Part shown: piece by piece, positions 12,615-20,584 of the stretch
Layout of the letters: each line of letters starts with the position of its first letter
How positions within the stretch are numbered: position 1 is the first letter of the stretch
DNA from: Oscillatoriaceae cyanobacterium M33_DOE_052
GTDB lineage: Bacteria > Cyanobacteriota > Cyanobacteriia > Cyanobacteriales > Laspinemataceae
DNA length: 52,277 nt
Assembly (NCBI GenBank): GCA_015296065.1
Contig: DVDU01000302.1
Span: 1 to 52,277, forward strand
Direction of reading: 5' to 3'
Notes under the pieces: model-generated
The model's input: the letters and a program-made list of their open reading frames with translations, nothing else
Database searches by the model: none
What the model was told of the DNA's origin: nothing
Made by a program: the position numbers and the translations under genes

Positions 12615-13015
12615 GAGGAGTAGCTCTCAGAGGAGTAATTCCCCAGGAGCATCCCACTTTTGTAGGGGCTAAGTATTCGCACCGATAAATTTTCGGTTGC
12701 AGATCCGAGGTTTATTCCCGAATGCTTCGCCCCCACACAGATATTTAGATGCGGCGGGATGCTCCCTCATCCCCCTCCGCGAGGGATCTATTTTGGGGGT
12801 CAGGCAAGAGTGATGGTTTGTGTCAATCCCGGAAAGGGGTTCAGTTAAATTTTGGTGCCACCCACCAGTCATCTCCCCACTCCACTATAATCACACTTGA
12901 GCATTTGAGAGGGGCTGTCTTTACGTAACTTTCACGAAAACTTTACCGGGAAATCAATCTGAGCATTACCAGTTCTTTACCTTGGTCATCTAGATTACTA
13001 ATAGCTCAGTTGCCC
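12615..13015. other. intergenic region with a MITE-like inverted repeat
   Basis: No gene is seen. From about 12663 to 12739, GTAGGGGCTAAGTATTCG and CGAATGCTTCGCCCCCAC form the arms of an imperfect inverted repeat of about 75 bp, with a FADD-like spacer containing GGTTTATTCCCG. This is a repeat type common in cyanobacterial intergenic DNA. The remainder (12740-13010) shows no recognisable site. Confidence 0.6.
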
Positions 13016-13858
13016 ATGCAGGATTTTTTCACTGGTAGATGTATGCTCCCAACAAAAGAAACCGGTTTTCTCCAACCCCAAGCTAGAGATTCACACCAGA
13101 GACTTTTCTCAGAAACCGGGTTTCTGGGCAGAGAAACCGGAGTAATCAACCGAGTTTCTCAACCGCAGCACTGGGGTGATCACCCCAGTTCTCCTAGGCA
13201 AAGCAGTTTCAGCAAGGGAGATTCACACCAGAGACTTTTCAGTGAAACCCGATTGCCGATCGGCGAAGAGCGCCGCTTGCATTATTATGGCAAAGGGGAA
13301 ACGATTCCCACAGTGGCACAGGGAATATGGCAAGTATGCAAGGGACTGGTACAACTGAGTACGCTTTATCCCACTGGCGAAGAAGGATTGATGGGTTGGG
13401 CGGGACCGTCCATGTGTTTCAGCTTGTGGCTGAGTAATTTGCAGGCGTACCAAGCAAAAAGTTTATCTGATGTGTACTTGATTTGGTATTCGATCGCCGA
13501 AGTAGAAAACTCTCCCCAACTGGCGATGGAAATTTTGCCCCAACTGGGCCGACGGATGCGCCAGGTAGAGGCGCTACTGGCGATCGGAGGTCAGCGACGA
13601 GTAGAGGACCGCCTTGGGCAGCTACTGCTCCTCCTCAAACAAGAAATGGGAGAACCGGTAGCCGATGGCACTCGGTTGGCAGTTCGTCTCACCCACCATG
13701 ACATCGCCAGGGCCATCAACACTAGCCGCGTCACGGTGACGCGGATGTTAGGAAAGTTGCGCCACCAAGGGGTGATATATCTCGACTCTAAACGCCACAT
13801 TATCATCAAAAGCGGACATCTAGAACTCACCGGCCCCAAATCTCTCTTCCGGGGTTGA
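13016..13858 (+). CDS. Crp/Fnr-family transcriptional regulator with repeat-derived N-terminus
   Basis: A 280-residue reading frame from ATG 13016. The conserved part begins near residue 85 (RRLHYYGKGETIP) and runs through a cyclic-nucleotide-binding-like beta domain (GIWQVCKGLVQLSTLY) to a Crp-type helix-turn-helix near residues 225-250 (LTHHDIARAINTSRVTVTRM). Related cyanobacterial regulators are about 200 residues and start near the conserved part. The first 80 residues are encoded by AGAAACC palindromes and by two copies of a 25-bp direct repeat, giving DSHQRLFSET twice, so they are either a recent extension or untranslated. A TTG in TRLPIGEERR is an alternative start. Targets and ligand are unknown. 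An intrinsic terminator follows. Confidence 0.8.
   Translation: MQDFFTGRCMLPTKETGFLQPQARDSHQRLFSETGFLGRETGVINRVSQPQHWGDHPSSPRQSSFSKGDSHQRLFSETRLPIGEERRLHYYGKGETIPTVAQGIWQVCKGLVQLSTLYPTGEEGLMGWAGPSMCFSLWLSNLQAYQAKSLSDVYLIWYSIAEVENSPQLAMEILPQLGRRMRQVEALLAIGGQRRVEDRLGQLLLLLKQEMGEPVADGTRLAVRLTHHDIARAINTSRVTVTRMLGKLRHQGVIYLDSKRHIIIKSGHLELTGPKSLFRG
13056..13260. repeat. dispersed palindromes inside a coding frame
   Basis: AGAAACCGGTTTTCT near 13057, AGAAACCGGGTTTCT near 13111, AGAAACCGGAG with CGAGTTTCTC near 13132-13160, and a degenerate copy near 13243. A direct repeat (GATTCACACCAGAGACTTTT) begins at 13088 and again at 13221. All are read through in frame by the Crp-family gene. Confidence 0.85.
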
Positions 13859-13888
13859 GTGCCGAAATTTTCCCCTCAATAGGCTGCG

Positions 13889-13914
13889 CCCTCTCTGCAC
13901 AGGGAGGGTTTTTT
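13889..13914 (+). terminator. intrinsic terminator after the Crp-family gene
   Basis: CCCTCTCTG pairs with CAGGGAGGG (one G-T wobble) and is directly followed by TTTTTT. It lies 30 bases after the stop codon. Confidence 0.85.
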
Positions 13915-14030
13915 GCTCCCTGATCTCAAGTCCGGTTCAACAATTCTCATATTTTTCGGGGCAGCCACGCTTGGCGCATGAATTGGGGCAACCACGCGGG
14001 GAAAAGCCCCTACAGTGATCATATGCAATT

Positions 14031-14678
14031 ACAGCTTGTTCAACAGTGACTTAGTACAGTCCGGTCTCGACCCCTCACCCGAAATCCCTCGACCAGATAG
14101 GGAGAGGGACTTTGAAGATGTACCACATTTTTTCAGAACAGGCTGTAAACGGACTTGATATGAAGCCTCGCCCTGATGTCATTTCGGCACAGTAATTGCC
14201 CCCTCCCTGATAGTCCCTGATGCTTCTTAATTATCTAGGCATAGGCACAGTCTCGACAATTTGCGCCAGCATATATTAGCATAACCTTCACGGCGGTGAA
14301 CTTGGCAGTATGCTTTATTGGTTAGTATCGGGTCGTCGCGATCGAACCACTAGGTTTGGTTTGGCCGTGAGGCGGAATTTTTACTCCCTCCTATGATTTC
14401 CTTGTCACCTGACCATTAGACCACGATCCCTGTTTTCCAAGCAAGGGATGGAGCAAAAGATTGGCGGGGACAACATGGAGATATTTTTTATAATTAAACC
14501 TGTTTGATTCCTACATTATTTCTTAGATTTTTACTTAATACAGCCTTTTGTGAAAAAATGTGGGATATCTTCAAATCCGGGATCACACTCTGGTCGAGGC
14601 GATGCACTGAGCTTGTCCAAGTGGATTTAGGGTGAGGGGGAGAAAATGGCTGTATTGAGTCACTTCTGCACAAGCTGT
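14031..14678. mobile_element. MITE-like element with long terminal inverted repeats
   Basis: The left arm (14031-14150) begins ACAGCTTGTTCAACAGTGAC. The right arm (about 14536-14678), read on the minus strand, begins ACAGCTTGTGCAGAAGTGAC. The arms then share CCCCTCACCCNAAATCC, CTCGACCAGA, TTTGAAGAT and CCACATTTTTTC, and end in AGGCTGTA. The 385-bp core has no open frame of note. A short third copy of the outer end lies at 19130-19162. No transposase is present, so a non-autonomous element or a decayed insertion is inferred. The arms differ by substitutions and an indel of about 30 bases, so it is not recent. Confidence 0.6.
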
Positions 14679-15383
14679 ATCAGTCTTTGCCACACTTGGA
14701 ATTGCTGCATAATGACACAATTGAGTGCTTTTATGCTAAAAATTTATTTGTAATTTTTGATTAATCAGGAATTAATATTTGAATTTATAGATTTTTCTAT
14801 AAATTTTATAAAATTAAACAAATTTAGTCAAGATTATGATGGAAGTAAATCTAAAAATTATTCTTGCAGGATAAGGCTGTCACCCTTGAGGGGTATGGCC
14901 ACCATGAGCCTAGATAATATAAGGCTTTTGGGAATATATTTGGTAATTTTAAAATATTTAAATTAATCAAAAAAATTAACTAAAAACTTTTTATAATAGC
15001 ATAAAAAGTTTAAATTTATCGCAAATGTCAGAAAATCATTATCTAATTAATGCCCGACACCATTATGGTGACAAGTAGAATCAATAGCAATTCCGACAAA
15101 TATCAGAAAATTTTATTGTTAAAAAATAATTAAATTCGGCAGGGATTCGATGACAGTAAGGTATAAATTTGCTATCTTGAAAGTAACCAAGAAGAAATTT
15201 AAAGTTGTGATGAAACTAAAACAAATAGTCAAGGCTGGAGACAAATATCAATGTGAAGACAAAAAAATAGAAAAGTTTTCCGGAAAAAGTGGAAGTAGTT
15301 TAGGAAAATGACAGAGCGATGGGTTGGGTTGGAGTTTGGGGTGCGTGGAAACCTGAATTTGAGAGCGTGATGGACAAAAGATT
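14679..15383. other. AT-rich gene-free stretch upstream of mrdA
   Basis: About 700 bases with clearly higher A+T than the rest of the window, especially 14740-15240. No reading frame here has a family match. A hairpin-rich segment lies at 14874-14911: AGGCT pairs with AGCCT around an inner ACCC-TTGA-GGGGT stem. The mrdA promoter should be in the last 200 bases, but I cannot assign it. Confidence 0.5.
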
Positions 15384-17189
15384 ATGGATGCGCTGAAAGT
15401 AGGTAGGGAATATTCTTTTTTATCGGGAGCGTCGGTAGCAAAACAAGCTGGCTTCGAGCGGACTAAGAAATCCATCGTATTGATGGTGTTGATTACGGTA
15501 GCGATGAGTACGTACATCGGGCGATTGGCTCAGTTACAGCTAGTTGAAGGCTCCCACTACAGGGAAAGAGCAGATGATAACCGGACGCGGTTGGTGCCGA
15601 TTCCATCTGATCGGGGTGCGATACTCGATCGCAAAGGAAAAATTCTGGCTGGGAGTAAACTGTCCCGGTCCGTCTTCTTGTGGCCGCGAGAGCAAACACC
15701 CGAAGGATGGCAGCTCATGGCTCATAAGCTGGCTCCCATCCTCAAACTAACTCCAGAGGAGATATTGGGGAAATTGGAGCAGTCCGGCTACGATTCTAAA
15801 ATGAGTGTGCGCATCGCGCAGAACATCAACATAGAAGCCTTCGTCAGGTTGTCCGAGCGAGCTTCAGAATTTCGGGGGTTGGAAATTCGGGGTGAGTCAA
15901 CTCGCTATTACCCCCAAGGCAATCTGGGAGGACACCTGTTAGGATACATTGGCGAAGCCAGCGAAGCCGAATTAAAAGCCAACCCAGATTATCCGATGGG
16001 AATTATCGTCGGTAAGATGGGCGTGGAAAAGATGGCGGACCGCATCATCAACGGCAAATGGGGGAGTCGCCTGGTAGAGGTGAACTCCCACGGTGACGAA
16101 GTGCGGGATTTAGATAAGACTGATGCCAAGAGCGGAGAAGACGTGCTACTGACTGTGGATCTGGATCTACAGAAAACCGCAGAAAAGGCCCTAGCTAACC
16201 GGCGGGGAGCGGTGGTGGTTTTGGACGTGAAAACCGGCGGTGTGTTGGCGATCGCCTCCGGCCCCACTTTTGACCCCAATCTCTTTACCCGCAAAATCAA
16301 GAAAAGCGATTGGGAGCAGCTGCAAAGTCCAGATAACCCCCTCTTGAATCGAGCATTGCAGGGATATCCTCCCGGCAGTACGTTTAAAATCATCACCTCT
16401 GCGGCGGCGATGGGGTCGGGCAAGTATTCCCCATATTCGATTTTGGGGACTTCTTCCTCAATCACTGTGGGAGGAATTAGTTTCTATGAACACAGTGGCG
16501 GTTATGGAGCGATCGGATTTCGTGATGCTTTGGCATACAGTAGCAACACCTTTTTCTATCAGGTGGGATTGGATATAGGACCCCAGGAGATTGCCAAATG
16601 GGCAAATAAGTTGGGAATTGGTAAAACCACCGATTTAGACCTGTTGGGACTAGAGGGGGGCACCAACGGTTCCGTCCCCACGCCAGAGGAAAAACAGCAA
16701 ATCTACGGGGAGCCTTGGTATGTGGGGGATTCTGTCACCACAGCCATCGGCCAGGGGCTGGTCCTGGTGACACCTTTGGAAATGGCGGTGATGACGGCGA
16801 GCATTGCTAATGGGGGTTATCGGGTCAAGCCTCATTTACTGGCGTCTCAAACCAACACCCCGGCGACCAAACCGGAACCCACAGGAATGGCTCCCGAAAC
16901 CGTGGCCACAATTAAAGATGGCTTGGTGGCGGTGGTGCAGAAAGGCACGGCGAGAACCCTTAATGATGGTTCGATTCCCCTGGTAGCGGGCAAAACCGGC
17001 ACCTCGGAAGTGTTCGGACAAACATCCCACTCCTTGTTTGTTTCCTATGGTCCGGCAAATAATCCCCAAATCGCGATCGCGGCGATCGTGGAAAACGGCG
17101 GTTATGGCAGCGTCTCCGCCGCCCCGATCGCCCATGAAATCTACAAAACGTACTTTGGCCAGCAGAAAACTGCCAAACCAAAGCCGTAG
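15384..17189 (+). CDS. mrdA: penicillin-binding protein 2 (class B transpeptidase)
   Basis: A 601-residue class B PBP. One transmembrane anchor (about 29-48, IVLMVLITVAMSTYIGRLAQ) is followed by the PBP dimer domain (IPSDRGAILDRKGKILA) and the transpeptidase domain with S332-x-x-K335 (PPGSTFK), S386-x-N388 (YSSNTFF) and K537-T-G (AGKTGTSE). The length and spacing are those of PBP2/MrdA. It crosslinks peptidoglycan during elongation, normally with the SEDS protein RodA. It is followed about 130 bp later by tpiA. There is no sign of disruption. Confidence 0.92.
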   Translation: MDALKVGREYSFLSGASVAKQAGFERTKKSIVLMVLITVAMSTYIGRLAQLQLVEGSHYRERADDNRTRLVPIPSDRGAILDRKGKILAGSKLSRSVFLWPREQTPEGWQLMAHKLAPILKLTPEEILGKLEQSGYDSKMSVRIAQNINIEAFVRLSERASEFRGLEIRGESTRYYPQGNLGGHLLGYIGEASEAELKANPDYPMGIIVGKMGVEKMADRIINGKWGSRLVEVNSHGDEVRDLDKTDAKSGEDVLLTVDLDLQKTAEKALANRRGAVVVLDVKTGGVLAIASGPTFDPNLFTRKIKKSDWEQLQSPDNPLLNRALQGYPPGSTFKIITSAAAMGSGKYSPYSILGTSSSITVGGISFYEHSGGYGAIGFRDALAYSSNTFFYQVGLDIGPQEIAKWANKLGIGKTTDLDLLGLEGGTNGSVPTPEEKQQIYGEPWYVGDSVTTAIGQGLVLVTPLEMAVMTASIANGGYRVKPHLLASQTNTPATKPEPTGMAPETVATIKDGLVAVVQKGTARTLNDGSIPLVAGKTGTSEVFGQTSHSLFVSYGPANNPQIAIAAIVENGGYGSVSAAPIAHEIYKTYFGQQKTAKPKP

Positions 17190-17320
17190 GGGATTTGTCC
17201 GTTTTTGGTGCCCTTTTCCTTTACAGTAAGTAGGGGCGAGTTCACGAGGGTTTTCGTCCGCTATGACCCAAATCCCGTGAACCCGTTCCTACTTATGTTG
17301 TCTTTACAATCACTGTGCCT

Positions 17321-18049
17321 GTGCGAAAAATAATTCTGGCCGGTAACTGGAAAATGTACAAAACCCAGGCTGAAGCCCAGGAGTTTTTAGGGGGATTTCT
17401 GCCCCACTTGTCCAGCACTCCTGAAGACCGGGAAGTAGTGCTGTGTGCGCCCTTCACCGCCTTGCCCAACCTCTCGAAGAGTTTGCACGGGGTGCGGGTG
17501 CTACTGGGAGCCCAAAATATCCACTGGGAGGACGCAGGAGCCTACACCGGGGAAGTTTCCGGCCCGATGCTCGTAGAATTAGGGGTACGCTATGCGATCG
17601 TCGGTCACAGCGAGCGCCGTCAATACTTCGGGGAAACCGATACCACGGTTAACCAGCGATTGCTGGCGGCCCAACGCCATGCCCTAACCCCGATTTTATG
17701 TGTGGGGGAAACCAAACAGCAACGGGATGCCCTGGAAACCGAATCCCATATTTTCCGCCAATTGGAAGAAGATTTGGTGGGGGTTGACCAAAACAACCTG
17801 GTGATTGCTTACGAACCCATTTGGGCGATCGGCACCGGCGACACCTGCGCCAGTGAGGAAGCTAACCGGGTGGTCGGTTTGATTCGTTCTCAACTGAGCA
17901 ATCCCAATGTGACAATTCAGTACGGCGGTTCCGTCAAACCCGACAACATCGATGAACTGATGGCACAACCGGAAATTGACGGCGTACTGGTAGGCGGCGC
18001 TAGCCTCACTCCCGATAGTTGGGGTAGGATTGTCAACTTCAAGGCATAG
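17321..18049 (+). CDS. tpiA: triosephosphate isomerase
   Basis: A 242-residue TIM. GTG 17321 gives [15 protein letters not shown], the normal cyanobacterial N-terminus; an in-frame GTG at 17315 would add two residues. Catalytic Asn/Lys are in AGNWKM, His in [12 protein letters not shown] and Glu in [11 protein letters not shown]. The phosphate-gripping [10 protein letters not shown] and VLVGGASL are present. It interconverts glyceraldehyde-3-phosphate and dihydroxyacetone phosphate in the Calvin cycle and glycolysis. folP follows 147 bases later with heptamer repeats between. Confidence 0.98.
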   Translation: MRKIILAGNWKMYKTQAEAQEFLGGFLPHLSSTPEDREVVLCAPFTALPNLSKSLHGVRVLLGAQNIHWEDAGAYTGEVSGPMLVELGVRYAIVGHSERRQYFGETDTTVNQRLLAAQRHALTPILCVGETKQQRDALETESHIFRQLEEDLVGVDQNNLVIAYEPIWAIGTGDTCASEEANRVVGLIRSQLSNPNVTIQYGGSVKPDNIDELMAQPEIDGVLVGGASLTPDSWGRIVNFKA

Positions 18050-18196
18050 AAACTCCCGGCAGAGACACCGGGTGGGAAAACCTTGTCACAAAAGCGAAGT
18101 CTAAGGGTCAGTTGTAACTTAGGGGCAGCCACGCTTTGCAGCTTCCACAGTCAAAGAACCAATGACCAAAGACCAAGGACAAAAGACAAAGGACAT

Positions 18197-19102
18197 ATGT
18201 TCGATTGGGGGCATAGCACTTATATTATGGGCGTCTTAAATGTGACGCCCGATAGTTTCAGCGATGGGGGCCAGTTCAATACCCCAGCTTTGGCTCAGGA
18301 ACGAGCCCGCTATATGGTATTGAATGGGGCGGATATTATTGATGTGGGGGGGCAGTCCACCCGACCGGGCGCCCCTCTGGTCTCCGAAGCCGAGGAAATG
18401 CAGCGGGTAATACCGGTGATCGAAGCACTCCGGGAGGAAAATTGCTTACCGGAACTTGCCCCTAGTACCCAAAAAAAACGACCAGAACCCCTTTCAGGGA
18501 TTGAAACGCCGATTTCTGTGGATACTTTCCGCGCCTCTGTGGCAAAAGCGGCGATCGCGGCTGGGGCAAATTGGGTCAACGATATCACCGCAGGCACTGC
18601 CGATCGGGATATGCTCCCTGTGGTCGCCGAACTGGGAGTACCCCTAGTGCTGATGCACAGCCGGGGCACCCCCCAAACAATGCAGACCCTCACCAACTAT
18701 GAAAATTTAATTGCTGACATACACGGCGCCCTGCAAGAGCGGGTAGAAGCCGCTGTGCAAGCAGGAATTGACCGCCGCCTGCTCATTATTGACCCCGGTA
18801 TCGGCTTCGCCAAAACCCATACTCAAAACCTGGAAATCTTGCGCCGGTTGGCAGAGTTTCGGTCTTTAGGACTGCCTATTTTAGTTGGTCCATCCCGTAA
18901 GAGCTTTATCGGCCATATCCTCAGTTCCGTCCCGCCATCTGGAGAGATTAACCCACCCCCACCCCAGGAACGCATTTGGGGGACGGCGGCAGCCTGTACA
19001 GCGGCGATCGCCGCCGGAGCCGACATCATCCGCATTCACGACTTACCCCAAATGCGTGACGTTTGCCGCGTCGCCGACGCCATTTATCGGAGAAATAATT
19101 GA
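18197..19102 (+). CDS. folP: dihydropteroate synthase carrying an in-frame repeat insertion
   Basis: A 301-residue DHPS from ATG 18197 (MFDWGHSTYIMGVLNVTPDS). The upstream reading frame is made of heptamer repeats and is not needed. Family motifs are MGVLNVTPDSFSDGG, GGQSTRPGA, NDITAGTAD, LMHSRGTPQTM, DPGIGFAKT and GPSRKSFIG. It condenses pABA with hydroxymethyl-dihydropterin diphosphate in folate synthesis. Between VIPVIEALRE and PISVDTF there are about 20 extra residues (APSTQKKRPEPLSGIET) encoded by a copy of the CRISPR-like 45-nt repeat. The site is a loop away from the catalytic face of the barrel, so activity is probably kept. The stop codon lies in a TTGATAA heptamer array. Confidence 0.96.
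   Translation: MFDWGHSTYIMGVLNVTPDSFSDGGQFNTPALAQERARYMVLNGADIIDVGGQSTRPGAPLVSEAEEMQRVIPVIEALREENCLPELAPSTQKKRPEPLSGIETPISVDTFRASVAKAAIAAGANWVNDITAGTADRDMLPVVAELGVPLVLMHSRGTPQTMQTLTNYENLIADIHGALQERVEAAVQAGIDRRLLIIDPGIGFAKTHTQNLEILRRLAEFRSLGLPILVGPSRKSFIGHILSSVPPSGEINPPPPQERIWGTAAACTAAIAAGADIIRIHDLPQMRDVCRVADAIYRRNN
18463..18507 (+). repeat. CRISPR-like repeat copy inside folP
   Basis: The 45 bases run from TAGTACCCAAAAAAAACG to CTTTCAGGGATTGAAAC. They match the repeats at 20337-20381 and 20417-20455 with a few substitutions and one extra base. The extra base keeps this copy in the folP frame. Confidence 0.9.
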
Positions 19103-19302
19103 TAATTGATAATTGATAATTGATAATTGATACAGCTTGTTCACCAGTAGCTTAATACATTGCCCCGTGGGGTTGCAGAAACCGGGTTTCTTAATTAAAT
19201 CTCGGTTTTGATGCAGAGATTCTCGCAGAAACCCGGTTTCTTGGTTAGCTGTAATTATCAACTGTTAATTATCAATTGACAATTGTCAATTATCAATTAT
19301 GA
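19096..19302. repeat. repeat cluster between folP and the SPFH gene
   Basis: In order: five TTGATAA heptamers (19096-19131) containing the folP stop; a copy of the ACAGCTTGTTCACCAGTAGC element end (19132-19162); a pair of AGAAACC palindromes (19177-19192 and 19227-19242); and AATTATCAATTG-type heptamers (about 19255-19302) containing the stop of the SPFH gene. The two genes converge, and the whole gap is repeats. Confidence 0.9.
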
Positions 19303-20138
19303 TTGCCATTGCCCGTAGAACCCCCTTGGGGCGGCTCCTTAACACCTTCATCTGCCCCCATCAAATCCGTCATCGCCTCCGTCAGCACCTTGGGATCCAT
19401 AAAAATAATTTTCGCATTAGGACTGGCGCTCAACTCTTTACTAGCTTGCACGTATTTTTGGGCGACTAAAAACTTCAGTACCTCGCTCATACTCAAACCA
19501 TCGTGGCTCTTCTTCTGCAAAGTTTCAAAAATCAGCCCCATCGACTCAGCAATCCCCTCCGCCTCGGCGATACTAGCCCGTTTTCTGATTTCTGCAGAAC
19601 GCTCCTCCTCCATCGACTTTTGCAGCGTTGGTGGCAGACTCAAATGCTGCACCTCCACCCGCAGAATCTTCACCCCCCACTTTTCTGTCACCTCATCCAA
19701 CGCTTTCAGCAATGCCAAATTGATTTCCGGCGTGCCCGAAATCGTCTCCTCTAATTTCATTTCTCCGATTTTCGCCCTCAGAGTAGTATTGACGATATTT
19801 TCGATAGCCAAAGCCAGATTATCTATAGAATAATGGGCTTTTTCTAATTCTACAATTTGCCAGTAAACAATGGCATTTACTTCCACAGAAACGCTATCTT
19901 TAGTAATAGCAGCTTGGGGAGTAATATCTAACACCTGCTCTCTTACTGTGTCTTCTACAATAATATTATCTAACACCGGAATCAGAAAATTCAGACCGGG
20001 CTGGAGTTTGCGATGGTATTTCCCCAACCGCTCCACTAAGGCTTCATTTCCTTGATTAATTAATTTCATAGAACTGGCAGCGCCACCCCCTAAAAGTAAC
20101 AAGGTGAACGGGAAAAGTAGAGCCAAAACTAAATCCAT
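19293..20138 (-). CDS. SPFH/band 7 (paraslipin-like) membrane protein
   Basis: A 281-residue protein. An N-terminal hydrophobic anchor (about 2-22, LVLALLFPFTLLLLGGG) is followed by the SPFH domain (ALVERLGKYHRKLQPGLNF, then VEVNAIVYWQIVELEKAHY) and a helical region rich in Glu/Lys/Ala (EEERSAEIRKRASIAEAEG) typical of stomatins and slipins. The C-terminal tail is polar and Gly-rich. Such proteins oligomerise at membranes and organise microdomains or assist proteases. No NfeD gene is adjacent, which is the partner in many slipin operons. The last codons and stop are made of heptamer repeat. Confidence 0.9.
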   Translation of the reverse strand: MDLVLALLFPFTLLLLGGGAASSMKLINQGNEALVERLGKYHRKLQPGLNFLIPVLDNIIVEDTVREQVLDITPQAAITKDSVSVEVNAIVYWQIVELEKAHYSIDNLALAIENIVNTTLRAKIGEMKLEETISGTPEINLALLKALDEVTEKWGVKILRVEVQHLSLPPTLQKSMEEERSAEIRKRASIAEAEGIAESMGLIFETLQKKSHDGLSMSEVLKFLVAQKYVQASKELSASPNAKIIFMDPKVLTEAMTDLMGADEGVKEPPQGGSTGNGNHN

Positions 20139-20167
20139 GATGTGATCACTCTCCGGGCTACAGGCAA

Positions 20168-20248
20168 AGAAACCGGGGAATAGAAAGCGGGTTTCTCATT
20201 CATGTGGGCGATCGCCGAAACGAGATGAGCAAGAAACCCGGTTTCTCG
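20168..20248. repeat. AGAAACC palindrome group upstream of the SPFH gene
   Basis: AGAAACCGGGG, AGAAAGCGGGTTTCT and AGAAACCCGGTTTCT occur within 80 bases, surrounding a HIP1-like GGCGATCGCC at 20207-20216. It lies directly upstream of the SPFH gene start and before the CRISPR-like array. Confidence 0.8.
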
Positions 20249-20336
20249 GTCATTACCTGGTTTTTGTCCAGGCACTCTCATCGTAGCGCGTTGGCGTCGT
20301 CATTGACACACCCCTCCCCTTATGCTATCGTTATTG

Positions 20337-20455
20337 CTAGCACCCAAAAAAAATACCCGAACCCCTTTCAGGGATTGAAACGAAACGGATTTTCCTGCCT
20401 TAGTGCTGTGACACCAGCACCCAAAAAATACCCGAACCCCTTTCAGGGATTGAAA
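20337..20455 (+). CRISPR. two-repeat CRISPR-like mini-array with a self-matching spacer
   Basis: Two repeats, 20337-20381 and 20417-20455, share CACCCAAAAAA, TACCCGAACCCC and TTTCAGGGATTGAAA. The second is two bases shorter in the A-run and ends T instead of C. The 3' end GGGATTGAAAC is typical of cyanobacterial CRISPR repeats. The single 35-nt spacer (20382-20416) contains 16 + 11 bases identical to 20702-20728 in the next gene, broken only by a 3-base insertion (GTG at 20403-20405). No cas gene, leader or longer array is visible. It could be a relic or orphan array, or a different dispersed repeat that resembles one. Confidence 0.5.
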
Positions 20456-20584
20456 TGATTCGGAACTACCACCAAATTGGTGGCGTCCATTGATATGGGC
20501 GTGATCTTTCGGGCAGGACAATTCATAAATTGCCCATACCCCCACGACAAACCTTGTTTTTATATGAAATCAATACATTCGATC

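Noticed and set aside
14300-14460. Minus-strand sequence resembling a tRNA D-arm (GGTCTAATGGTCAGG) and a T-loop (GGTTCGATC)
   Set aside because: The T-stem does not pair, there is no consistent acceptor stem and the spacing is wrong for a tRNA.
14757-14966. 69-residue open frame in the AT-rich region
   Set aside because: It has no ribosome site or family similarity, and spans the nested hairpin at 14874-14911.
20204-20458. Open frame across the CRISPR-like array (84 residues)
   Set aside because: It consists only of palindromes, two repeats and the spacer. The frame appears open by chance, though it reads the spacer in the same frame as the hydrolase signal peptide.
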